DNA of 6,095 nt. Origin: Phycisphaerales bacterium. GTDB taxonomy: Bacteria > Planctomycetota > Phycisphaerae > Phycisphaerales > UBA1924. A program made the position numbers and the translations under genes. The DNA is taken from positions 1 to 6,095 of the forward strand of contig JAUXUZ010000214.1 in assembly GCA_030680655.1 (NCBI GenBank). The letters are read 5' to 3'. Positions 1 through 6,095 of the stretch are shown piece by piece. A model generated the notes under the pieces. It did no database searches and was not told the origin of the DNA. It saw only the letters and a list, made by a program, of their open reading frames with translations. Numbering within the stretch: position 1 is the stretch's first letter; the number at the start of each line of letters is the position of its first letter.

Positions 1-2
1 GG

Positions 3-581
3 GAGCGTGCCGAACGCATGTCGCCCCTGCCCACCGTCACACACCGGCGCATCGACGTCTGGTGGAAGGAAGGCGCCACCGGAGACCTGTGCCTGCTGCT
101 GGCACACCTGGTCACGCGCAGCCCCGGCTGGGGCAGCGCCGTCGTACGTGTCCACGTCATCGCCGAAGGCCCGCAGGACGCCGAGACCGCCCTCGCCAAG
201 CTCCGCACACTCCTTGACGACGGCCGTATCGACGCCGAGGCCGACTCGGTCGAGTACGACGGCCCAGCCTCGCTCGTCGAGCACAGCAGCGACGCCACCA
301 TCGTCTTCCTGCCGCTGCGGATCCGTGGCGGCCGGCTTGTCGGCCCGCAAGGGCGGCCGCTTTCGGAAGCGCTCGAATCGCTCCCCATCACCGCCCACGT
401 GCTGGCGGGTGAGGACATCGACCTCGACGCCGATCACGACCAACCCTCTCCCGACACGGAAGCAAGCCAGGCCGACAAATCCGCCAGGGCCGAGGCCGCC
501 AAGGCGAACGGCCAACCCGCCCCGTCCACACCCTTTTCGACCGACACACCCCCGCCCCCGCCCCCACCCCCCGCGAAGTAG
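3..581 (+). CDS. SLC12-type cation-chloride cotransporter, C-terminal cytoplasmic domain (5' partial)
   Basis: This is the C-terminal part of a sodium/potassium-chloride cotransporter of the SLC12 group (APC superfamily). The frame is open to the left edge with no stop before the ATG at 18, so I read it as the end of a longer gene rather than a free small protein. The visible part begins with the family signature IDVWW (from base 51), followed by GDLCLLLAHLV and SPGW, which matches the IDVWW...GGL.LL..YLL...W pattern of this domain in animal NKCC/KCC proteins. Further on, LVEHSSDATIVFLPLR matches the L.EHSS.A.I(V)..LP segment, and ALESLPITAHVLAGED matches the usual ending (L..LP..LLVRG). In the family this soluble domain contributes to dimerisation and regulation of salt transport. 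After it there is a low-complexity tail of about 50 residues, rich in Asp, Ala and Lys, ending in eight consecutive prolines, then AK and a TAG stop. Substrate ions cannot be told from this fragment. Confidence 0.82.
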   Translation, partial: ERAERMSPLPTVTHRRIDVWWKEGATGDLCLLLAHLVTRSPGWGSAVVRVHVIAEGPQDAETALAKLRTLLDDGRIDAEADSVEYDGPASLVEHSSDATIVFLPLRIRGGRLVGPQGRPLSEALESLPITAHVLAGEDIDLDADHDQPSPDTEASQADKSARAEAAKANGQPAPSTPFSTDTPPPPPPPPAK

Positions 582-618
582 GCCGCGCATCCGCGCCCGC
601 CGCTGCGTACCGTCGCCC

Positions 619-903
619 ATGGATGAGCCACCCCCGCAATTCATCCAGCACTCCGTCGAGGAGGCGGCGCGCCACCCCAGCTACCTGCTGGTGTCGACCG
701 TGCCGTGGCCCAGCGCCAAGGGGGCGTTCTTTACAAGCATCGAGTGGCACACCGACGGCGGCAACAGCGGCAGCGGCGGCGTCTCGCGCGTCCGCACGCT
801 CGTCGAGCGCGAACCGATCGACGCCGCGCAAGCCAGGCTCAAGGCCGAGACCCTCGCGCGGCGCTACCGCGTGCCGGTGGTGTTGACTGTCCACCGTCAG
901 TAG
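619..903 (+). CDS. hypothetical protein, 94 residues
   Basis: I do not recognise this protein. It starts at ATG 619, 37 bases after the transporter stop, and ends at TAG 901-903. The frame stays open far upstream through the transporter gene, but the codons from 619 onward become regular (G or C at most third positions), which supports both coding and this start. No Shine-Dalgarno motif is visible before it. The product has no signal peptide or membrane segment, so it is probably cytoplasmic. It has a short N-terminal helix-like stretch (VEEAARHPSYLLVSTV), a Trp/Pro patch (PWPSAKGAFF), a Gly/Ser/Asn-rich flexible middle (TDGGNSGSGG), an amphipathic Ala/Arg/Glu helix (IDAAQARLKAETLARRY) and a final strand-like RVPVVLTVHR. 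The beta-helix-beta feel suggests a small folded domain, but no function is claimed. It may be co-transcribed with the transporter. Confidence 0.6.
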   Translation: MDEPPPQFIQHSVEEAARHPSYLLVSTVPWPSAKGAFFTSIEWHTDGGNSGSGGVSRVRTLVEREPIDAAQARLKAETLARRYRVPVVLTVHRQ

Positions 904-1069
904 CCGCGGCCAGCCGGTCGTCGGCCACCGGGAACGACCGCGGGAACGGACTGACCTGCCACAAACACGTGGCAATCGCCTGCGGGGCCTGGATCGCGGC
1001 CCACAAACCTCCCTCTCCCCCGCGCAATTTTGGCCCATCACGGCAGCCCCGGTCGATACCCACCGCACA
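904..1069 (+). promoter_or_regulatory. intergenic region upstream of ftsK
   Basis: No gene is visible in these 166 bases. They contain a perfect hairpin at 957-974 and a short AT-rich patch (CAATTTTGG, about 1025-1033), followed by GATACC at 1055-1060, which ends nine bases before the ftsK ATG. There is no Shine-Dalgarno motif before that ATG. A promoter for ftsK is likely somewhere here, because the AT patch stands out in very GC-rich DNA, but no convincing -35/-10 pair can be assigned by eye. Confidence 0.3.
957..974 (+). other. perfect hairpin between the 94-residue gene and ftsK
   Basis: TGCCAC (957-962) and GTGGCA (969-974) are exact reverse complements separated by six bases. The element includes the palindrome CACGTG at 966-971. 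It is not followed by a T-run, so it is not a typical intrinsic terminator. It could be an RNA stem in a read-through transcript or a DNA-binding palindrome, or it could be chance. Confidence 0.4.
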
Positions 1070-3895
1070 ATGGCTTCTACCACTAAGAGTCGCGGCGGCG
1101 ATGAGGGTCGCGTTTTCGGCACACCGATCTCCGCCGGTAAAGACGGAGGCGGGATCAAGGGGGGCCTGCTGGTCTACCTCGCGTGGTTCGCTCAGGCGGC
1201 CGCGTTCGTCTTCATGGCCGCGGCCATGGTGAGCCTCGACAAGGGCGACTGGCCCAGCGTCTACAGCTACCCCCACAACGACCCCGTTCACAACTGGTGC
1301 GGCGTCGTCGGCGCATGGCCCGCCTACCACGCCGTGAACCTCCTGGGCGCCGGCGCGTGGCTGCTCCTTGGGCTCTGGGGCCTCTACCTCAGTGTCAACG
1401 GCTTCCTCGCCCGCGTCTCACACCCCTGGCTGCGTTTCGTCGGCGCTGTCGTCATGGCGGTCAGCCTCGGCGGCCTGCAGGCGCTGATCTGGCCGAGCAG
1501 CGGTTCGATCCCGGACATGGGCGGCGGCACCGTCGGCAACGCGATCGCGGCGTACATGTTCCCGCGCTTCAGCACGCTCGGCTCGAGCCTGCTGCTGCTG
1601 AGCACGATGTTCGTCGGCGCCGTAGTCGCCGTTGACGTCTGGGTGATCATCGCCCCCCAGTGGGCCGCGAAGAAGCTGGTCAAGGCCACGCCGCCGGTCG
1701 CGGCGGGCGTCGGCGCAGCCGCCGTAGGAACCGTCGGCGTCAGCCGGCGCATCGGCGAGGTGATCGCCGGTTGGCTCAGCCGCGACAGCGCCGCCGTGAA
1801 ACCCAAGCGGAAGAAGAAGTCCGCCGAGACCGACCTCGACGATGGCGTCGAGACCGAAGAGTCCGCGCCCGGCGAAGCAAAGAAGAAGAAGGGCAAGAAG
1901 ACCGACGAGACCGCCGAGTCGATCGACGAGACCGCCGGCGGCATCGGCGGAACCGAGGCCTTCGACCCCAAAGAGCACACCCTCGGCGGCAGGAAGGGGC
2001 GCAAGGGCGAGATCGCCGCCGCCACCGGCGGAGCGATCGACGAGGACGAAGACGCCGCAGAGGACGAAGAGCCCTCCGAGGAGGACATGGCCGAGGGCAC
2101 CGGCGCCGCCGGCAAGAAGTGGTCCCCAGAGGAGCTGCGCGCCAAGATCGCCAAGCTCCCCCTGACGATCGCCGGCAGCGACAAGCGCACCGCCACGCAG
2201 GACGACCTGCGCGACATCCAGAGCATGGGCGACATGGAGGGGTACAAGTTCCCCGGCCTGGACCAGCTCGAAGAGCCCGAGGCCAACTTCAGCAAGACCA
2301 TGGAGGCGTACGTCCGCGAGCAGGCCGGCGCGCTGGAGCGGTCGCTCAAGGAATACCGCATCGACGGCGAGGTCGTCGGCATCCAGAGCGGCCCCGTCAT
2401 CACCAACTACGAGATCCGCCTGGCACCCGGCACCAAGGTCAACGCCCTCACCAGCGTCGCCAGCGACCTGGCTCGCTCGCTCAAGGCCGTCAACGTCCGC
2501 ATCGTCGCCAACACGGCGGGGCGCGACACCGTCGGCGTCGAGGTCCCCAACCACCACAAAGAGAAGGTCCGCCTCAAAGAGCTCATGGGCCGCAGCGAGA
2601 AGTACGCCGGCATGAGCCTGCCGATGTTCCTGGGCAAGGACGCCAGCGGTGAGCCGCTCATCGTTGACCTCACCAAGATGCCCCACATGCTCATCGCGGG
2701 CACGACGGGCTCGGGCAAGTCGGTCTGCATGAACTCGATCCTGATGAGCTTCATGTACACCAAGAAGCCCAACGAGCTCAAGCTCGTCCTGGTCGACCCC
2801 AAGATGGTCGAGCTCAGCCAGTTCAAGGACATCCCCCACCTGATGTGCCCGGTCGTCACCGAGATGTCCAAGGCCGCGGCCATCCTCGAGTGGGCCGTCC
2901 GCAAGATGGACGAGCGCTACGAGCTGCTCGCCGAGGCGGGCTGCACCAACGTCGCCGCGTACAACAGCCTCTCCTTCGACGAGCTCAAGGAACGCTTCAA
3001 CTGCAAGGACGACGCCGAGGCCGCGAAGATCCCCAAGAAGCTCCCCTACATGGTCTTCGTCATCGACGAGCTGGCCGACTTGATGATGACCAACAAGGAG
3101 GTCGAGACCTCCATCATCCGCATGGCCCAGAAGGCCCGCGCCGTCGGCATGCACCTCATCCTCGCCACCCAGCGGCCGCAGGCCAACGTCGTCACCGGCC
3201 TCATCAAGAGCAACATGCCCAGCCGCATCGCGTTCAAGGTCGCGTCGGGTATGGACAGCCGCATCGTCATGGACCAGAAGGGTGCCGAGCTCCTGCTCGG
3301 CCAGGGCGACATGCTCTTCCTCTCACCCCGCACCAGCGAGCTGCAGCGCGCCCAGGGCACGCTCGTTGACGACAAGGAAATCCGGCGCGTCGTCAAGTTC
3401 CTCAAGGACATCGCCACCCCCACCTACGAGCGCAGCCTCATGCAGATCCGCACGGGCGCAGCGGCCGCGGGCGACATCACAAACGGTGACGACTTCAACG
3501 ACTCCGGCGGCCTCGCCGGCGTCGAGGTCGCCCAGAACGACCCGCTCTTCATTAAGGCCGTCGAGCACGTCCTCGAAGCCCAGACCGGCAGCGTCTCGCT
3601 CCTGCAGCGCCGCTTCGCCATCGGCTACACCCGCGCCAGCAAGCTCATCGAGGCGATGGGCCAGGCCAACATCCTCGGGCCGCACGTGGGCACGCAGGCA
3701 CGCCAGGTCCTCGTCAGCGGCGAGGAATGGCAGGCCATGAAAGAACAGATCGCCGCCGACAAAGCGGGAGGCGGCGCTCGCACGGGCAGCCCCGACGAGA
3801 CCACCGTCGGCGGCGCGGCCGTCGGCGCTGCCGGCAGCGACGGCGACGATCCGTTCGAGGAGGCCTTCGTCGACGGCGACGGCAACGACCGCTAG
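1070..3895 (+). CDS. ftsK: DNA translocase FtsK
   Basis: This is a membrane-anchored, ATP-driven DNA pump that moves chromosomal DNA through the division site and, in the family, supports dimer resolution. The 941 residues are complete. Hydrophobic segments lie at about 32-56, 88-108, 121-141 and 171-197, giving the usual four-helix anchor. A linker at about 240-385 follows, with basic clusters (KPKRKKK at 244, KKKKGKK at 271) and an acidic block at 324-339. The alpha domain spans about 392-515 (GPVITNYEI at 441). The RecA-like motor has Walker A GTTGSGKS at 544-551 (Lys550), VDPKMVEL from 575, Walker B MVFVIDE at 661-667 (Asp666, Glu667) and ATQRP at 699-703. The C-terminal gamma winged helix is at about 824-887 (RRFAIGYTRASKLIEAM), the part that reads polarity sequences on DNA in known FtsK. 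All catalytic residues are present. The start at 1070 places the first helix near residue 32, and no ribosome binding site is visible. A terminator follows 45 bases after the stop. SpoIIIE is the same family; without a sporulation context, FtsK is the better name. Confidence 0.96.
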   Translation: MASTTKSRGGDEGRVFGTPISAGKDGGGIKGGLLVYLAWFAQAAAFVFMAAAMVSLDKGDWPSVYSYPHNDPVHNWCGVVGAWPAYHAVNLLGAGAWLLLGLWGLYLSVNGFLARVSHPWLRFVGAVVMAVSLGGLQALIWPSSGSIPDMGGGTVGNAIAAYMFPRFSTLGSSLLLLSTMFVGAVVAVDVWVIIAPQWAAKKLVKATPPVAAGVGAAAVGTVGVSRRIGEVIAGWLSRDSAAVKPKRKKKSAETDLDDGVETEESAPGEAKKKKGKKTDETAESIDETAGGIGGTEAFDPKEHTLGGRKGRKGEIAAATGGAIDEDEDAAEDEEPSEEDMAEGTGAAGKKWSPEELRAKIAKLPLTIAGSDKRTATQDDLRDIQSMGDMEGYKFPGLDQLEEPEANFSKTMEAYVREQAGALERSLKEYRIDGEVVGIQSGPVITNYEIRLAPGTKVNALTSVASDLARSLKAVNVRIVANTAGRDTVGVEVPNHHKEKVRLKELMGRSEKYAGMSLPMFLGKDASGEPLIVDLTKMPHMLIAGTTGSGKSVCMNSILMSFMYTKKPNELKLVLVDPKMVELSQFKDIPHLMCPVVTEMSKAAAILEWAVRKMDERYELLAEAGCTNVAAYNSLSFDELKERFNCKDDAEAAKIPKKLPYMVFVIDELADLMMTNKEVETSIIRMAQKARAVGMHLILATQRPQANVVTGLIKSNMPSRIAFKVASGMDSRIVMDQKGAELLLGQGDMLFLSPRTSELQRAQGTLVDDKEIRRVVKFLKDIATPTYERSLMQIRTGAAAAGDITNGDDFNDSGGLAGVEVAQNDPLFIKAVEHVLEAQTGSVSLLQRRFAIGYTRASKLIEAMGQANILGPHVGTQARQVLVSGEEWQAMKEQIAADKAGGGARTGSPDETTVGGAAVGAAGSDGDDPFEEAFVDGDGNDR

Positions 3896-3940
3896 ACCAC
3901 GCCGCTCACCCCCACCCCCCCACCCGTCCCGAACGCATCA

Positions 3941-3966
3941 AGCCCCGCACGCGCGGGGCTTTCTCA
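3941..3966 (+). terminator. intrinsic terminator of ftsK
   Basis: AGCCCCGC (3941-3948) and GCGGGGCT (3953-3960) form a perfect 8-bp GC-rich stem with loop ACGC. The short tail TTTCTC follows, counting the last stem T. The T-run is poor but the stem is strong and the position, 45 bases after the ftsK stop, is right. Confidence 0.72.
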
Positions 3967-3970
3967 ATTC

Positions 3971-3988
3971 CGGGGCCGAATAGCCCCG
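3971..3988 (+). other. second hairpin downstream of the ftsK terminator
   Basis: CGGGGC (3971-3976) and GCCCCG (3983-3988) form a perfect 6-bp stem around a six-base loop, ten bases after the first hairpin. It may act as a back-up terminator. Its right arm AGCCCCG (3982-3988) is also complementary to CGGGGCT (3954-3960), the right arm of the first hairpin, so the two structures can exclude each other. Confidence 0.45.
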
Positions 3989-4166
3989 TTCAAACCGCTG
4001 CATCCCCGGCGCAACCTGCCCCTATACACTCGCGACCGTTGAACCGGAACCGAGCCGCGGGGCGCGGGTTCCAACCCCGGCGGACGCGCGAGCGCACGGC
4101 CACCGGTCACCCCCTTCCCACACACCGCAGCAAGCCGCGACCCCGCCTCCCTGAAAGGACCTCTCT
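3989..4166 (+). promoter_or_regulatory. leader and probable promoter region of the secreted-protein gene
   Basis: The stretch between the ftsK terminator hairpins and ATG 4167 has no gene. TTCAAA (3989-3994) and TATACA (4023-4028) are the most promoter-like hexamers, but their spacing of 28 bases is too long for a standard sigma-70 pair, so only the region is called. An imperfect stem is possible at 4046-4072: GGAACC (4046-4051) pairs with GGTTCC (4067-4072), and GCC (4054-4056) with GGC (4061-4063). If transcription starts near 4035, the untranslated leader would be about 130 bases. Confidence 0.35.
4154..4159 (+). promoter_or_regulatory. ribosome binding site of the secreted-protein gene
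   Basis: AAAGGA lies seven bases before ATG 4167, a good Shine-Dalgarno match with standard spacing. It fixes the start codon. It is the only clear ribosome binding site among the three starts visible in the window. Confidence 0.75.
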
Positions 4167-5921
4167 ATGAACCGTTGCCTGATCCTCGCCGCCGGCATGG
4201 CCATGTGCGTCACCTCGCTCGTCTCCACCGCCAAGGCCCTCCCGCCGATCATGGACCGCGTCCCCACCACCGCCACGATGGCGGTGGTCATCCCCAGCAT
4301 CGAGGGTCTCGAGAAGGACGTCAAGTCGATGATGTCCCTCGCCGGCCTCCCCGCCGAGGCGTTCAACATCGAGCAGATGCTCGGCGGTGAAGGGCTCGGA
4401 GCGATCTCGCGCAAGGGCTCGCTCGCGCTGGTCATGCTCAGCGCCCCCACCCCCGACAGCGGCGACGAGCCGATCATGATCGCCATCTGCCAGACCGACG
4501 ACTACGCCACGCTCGCCAAGGACCTCAACGCGGCCAAGGACGGCGAGCTCGACAAGGCCGCCATCGACGGCAACGACGTCTACATGAAGAGCATCGGCGG
4601 CGGGTACGTCGTCGCCGGCAACGACAAGGACACCGTCTCAAAGTTCGACGGCAAGGGCGGCTCGGCCGACGCCCACAAGGCGTTCTTCGGCTCGCGCGGC
4701 GACAAGCTCTCCGACAAGGCCGACGTCGCCGTCTTCTTCAACATGCCCAAGCTCAAGCCGATGATCGACGAGGGCTTCGCGGGCATGGAGCAGCAGCTCG
4801 CCGACCTCGCCGCCATGGGCGGACAGGCCGGCGACGGCGAGTCGCTCAAGTGGGTCAAGGACCACGTCATCGCCGACCTCACCGGCGGCGTCGCCGCGCT
4901 CTCCATCGACGCGCAGGGGATCTCGTTCGACGTCGCCAGCATCGCCAAAGAGGGGACCCCCCTTGCCAAGGCCTTCGACACCGCGGGCAAGGCGCACGCG
5001 CTGCTGGGCAAGCTCCCCGGCGGCCCGTACCTGGCCGCTTTCGCGATGGACATCTCCAACAAGGGTTGGAAGGACCTCTTCAACTCCATGCCCAAGCCCG
5101 CTGAGGACAAGGGTGGAGAGGGCGGTGCCGGGATTGCCGCCATGCTGGGCTCCGACCCGGCCGCCCTTGAGAGCGCGACGGGCATGTCGATCGTCGTCGG
5201 CGTACCGGCCGGCGGCATCATGGGGGGCGTGCTCACCCGCACCACCGGCTACGTGCAGACCGCAACGCCCGAGAAGGTCATCGCCTTCTACCGCGACCAG
5301 ATGCCCAAGGCCATGGAGAAGGACCAGCTCGGCAAGATGCAGTACAAGTCCAACGTCAGCCAGATCGACGGCCACACCATCGACGCCTTCGACATGACCC
5401 TCGAAGCAGAAGATGGCATGCAGGGCATGGGCCCGCAGATCATGCAGGGCATGTTCGGCATGACCGGGGGCCCGACCGGCTACATCACCTCCGTAAACGG
5501 CGGAGTCGTCAGCACCATGAGCAAGAGCACGGAGATGATGACCGCCGCGATCAAGGCGACCAAGGGCGAGAACACCTTCACCTCAGAGAAGGTTCTCTCC
5601 GCCGTCGCTGAGAAGCTCCCCGCCGGCCGCACCATCGAGGGGTACCTCGGCGTCAAGGGCATCCTCGACACGCTCCTGCCGATGGCCGCCATGGTCACCG
5701 GACAACCGATCCAACTCGACATCCCCGAGAAGCTCCCCCCGATCGCGGGCGGGCTCGCCATGGGCGCTGGCCAGATGCAGGCCACCTTCTACATCCCCGC
5801 CGACGTCATCAAGGTCGGCGCCCAGATCGCCAAAGCGGTCAACGCCGCCGGTGGCGGCGAAATGGGCGAAGACGAGGAGGCCGCCCCCATGGAAGAGAAA
5901 AAGGCCAACCCCAAGTTCTGA
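4167..5921 (+). CDS. exported methionine-rich protein, DUF3352-like, function unknown
   Basis: The 584-residue product has a Sec signal peptide: Arg3, a hydrophobic core at about 4-20 (CLILAAGMAMCVTSLVS) and a signal peptidase I site after A22-K-A24. Cys14 is preceded by MAM, not a lipobox, so it is probably not a lipoprotein. The mature start, with RVPTTATMAVVIPSIEGL, resembles planctomycete exported proteins of the DUF3352 type, which begin with a 'P.....V.V.ipn...l' segment; this is recalled similarity at family level. No enzyme motif is seen. By my count there are about 38 methionines (near 6.5%), with five in residues 418-432. Cys108 appears to be the only cysteine in the mature part. 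Near the C-terminus a region from about 520 (KLPPIAGGLAMGAGQMQATFYIPADVIK) resembles the conserved ending of this group, followed by an acidic then basic tail. A clear ribosome binding site supports the start. It sits alone between terminators, so it is probably monocistronic and acts in the periplasm or outside the cell. Confidence 0.85.
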   Translation: MNRCLILAAGMAMCVTSLVSTAKALPPIMDRVPTTATMAVVIPSIEGLEKDVKSMMSLAGLPAEAFNIEQMLGGEGLGAISRKGSLALVMLSAPTPDSGDEPIMIAICQTDDYATLAKDLNAAKDGELDKAAIDGNDVYMKSIGGGYVVAGNDKDTVSKFDGKGGSADAHKAFFGSRGDKLSDKADVAVFFNMPKLKPMIDEGFAGMEQQLADLAAMGGQAGDGESLKWVKDHVIADLTGGVAALSIDAQGISFDVASIAKEGTPLAKAFDTAGKAHALLGKLPGGPYLAAFAMDISNKGWKDLFNSMPKPAEDKGGEGGAGIAAMLGSDPAALESATGMSIVVGVPAGGIMGGVLTRTTGYVQTATPEKVIAFYRDQMPKAMEKDQLGKMQYKSNVSQIDGHTIDAFDMTLEAEDGMQGMGPQIMQGMFGMTGGPTGYITSVNGGVVSTMSKSTEMMTAAIKATKGENTFTSEKVLSAVAEKLPAGRTIEGYLGVKGILDTLLPMAAMVTGQPIQLDIPEKLPPIAGGLAMGAGQMQATFYIPADVIKVGAQIAKAVNAAGGGEMGEDEEAAPMEEKKANPKF

Positions 5922-5930
5922 TCACCCGAA

Positions 5931-5949
5931 TCCGGCCCACCGGAATTTT
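5931..5949 (+). terminator. possible weak terminator of the secreted-protein gene
   Basis: TCCGG (5931-5935) and CCGGA (5940-5944) form a 5-bp stem with a four-base loop, followed by ATTTT. It starts ten bases after the stop. The stem is short, so it may be inefficient, with the stronger hairpin at 6048 as the real end. Confidence 0.4.
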
Positions 5950-5994
5950 GTGAACAGCGGTGCGAACAAATTGCCGCTTCAGCCGATAGATGAC

Positions 5995-6023
5995 TGGACA
6001 AGGCCCACGCAAGCGTGTACGCT
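5995..6023 (+). promoter_or_regulatory. candidate sigma-70 promoter with overlapping inverted repeats
   Basis: TGGACA (5995-6000) matches five of six bases of the -35 consensus and is followed, after exactly 17 bases, by TACGCT (6018-6023), a weaker -10 (three of six, including the key TA and final T). The spacer holds CACGC-AA-GCGTG (6006-6017), which overlaps AGCGT-GT-ACGCT (6012-6023). These nested inverted repeats would suit a repressor or activator site. The promoter would fire rightward to about 6030. Confidence 0.4.
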
Positions 6024-6047
6024 AAGTCCATAACCAGCCCCCCCCCC

Positions 6048-6091
6048 GAGGCCCCGCCGGTGCCCTGCATCGCGGGGCCTCATTATTTTTT
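6048..6091 (+). terminator. strong intrinsic terminator
   Basis: GAGGCCCCGC (6048-6057) and GCGGGGCCTC (6072-6081) form a perfect 10-bp stem with a 14-base loop, followed by ATTATTTTTTG. This is the best terminator in the window. A run of ten C (6038-6047) lies directly before it. The T-run is on the + strand only, so it terminates rightward transcription, either of the secreted-protein gene or of a short transcript starting near 6030. Confidence 0.85.
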
Positions 6092-6095
6092 GACC

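Noticed and set aside
18..581. Treating the first gene as a complete 187-residue protein starting at ATG 18
   Set aside because: The frame is open to the window edge and the SLC12 signature starts only about a dozen residues after that ATG, where the domain normally joins the membrane part. A truncated gene is the simpler reading.
7..618. The upstream extension of the 94-residue gene, which would make a 298-residue protein
   Set aside because: The extension runs out of frame through the SLC12 domain and is a Pro/Arg/Ser/Thr-rich shadow; regular codon use begins only around 619.
1860..1960. Short repeats of AAG codons and a repeated DETA motif in the ftsK linker as a DNA repeat element
   Set aside because: The repeats are imperfect, in frame and explained by the charged low-complexity linker; there is no evidence of a mobile or regulatory repeat.
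1418..3154. A 578-codon open frame on the minus strand opposite ftsK, plus further long minus-strand frames at 1384-2406 and 388-1158
   Set aside because: They lie opposite well-supported genes in GC-rich DNA, where stops are rare on the complementary strand. Their translations are biased (Leu/Asp/Gly/Val or Ser/Pro/Arg-rich) and show no recognisable domain.
3727..4170. A plus-strand frame crossing the end of ftsK and the terminator region
   Set aside because: It overlaps the gamma-domain end of ftsK in another frame, reads through the terminator hairpins, and is an Arg/Pro-rich shadow.
5851..6033. A 60-codon plus-strand frame over the end of the secreted-protein gene and the following intergenic DNA
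   Set aside because: It begins inside the coding region in another frame, lacks a ribosome binding site and covers the candidate promoter; no coding-like composition in its intergenic part.

Overview
The window is GC-rich, and every credible gene lies on the + strand with a strong G/C bias at third codon positions. The most likely source is a member of the Planctomycetota, possibly a Phycisphaerae-type organism. This rests on the FtsK architecture (four membrane segments plus a long charged linker), on an exported protein resembling DUF3352-like proteins of that phylum, and on the absence of a Shine-Dalgarno motif before two of the three starts that can be seen. It is an inference from gene style, not from a marker gene.

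Layout. Bases 1-581 hold the C-terminal cytoplasmic domain of an SLC12-type cation-chloride cotransporter; its membrane part lies upstream of the window. After a 37-base gap comes a 94-residue protein of unknown function (619-903). A 166-base intergenic stretch with a perfect hairpin (957-974) leads to ftsK (1070-3895), a complete 941-residue DNA translocase. A hairpin terminator (3941-3966) follows it, with a second hairpin immediately after that can pair alternatively with the first. A leader of roughly 180 bases with a clear ribosome binding site precedes a 584-residue secreted protein that is unusually rich in methionine (4167-5921). The last 174 bases carry a weak terminator-like hairpin, a possible promoter overlapped by nested inverted repeats, and a strong intrinsic terminator (6048-6091).

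How the parts relate. The first three genes are co-directional with no clear terminator between them, so they may be partly co-transcribed, but nothing ties ion transport to chromosome translocation functionally. The exported protein has its own leader and ribosome binding site and looks like a separate transcription unit. I see no mobile element, CRISPR array, toxin-antitoxin pair, defence cassette, tRNA or rRNA. The window is mostly ordinary chromosomal housekeeping sequence. The points most worth a second look are the promoter-terminator pair at the right end, the competing hairpins after ftsK, the small unknown protein and the methionine-rich secreted protein.
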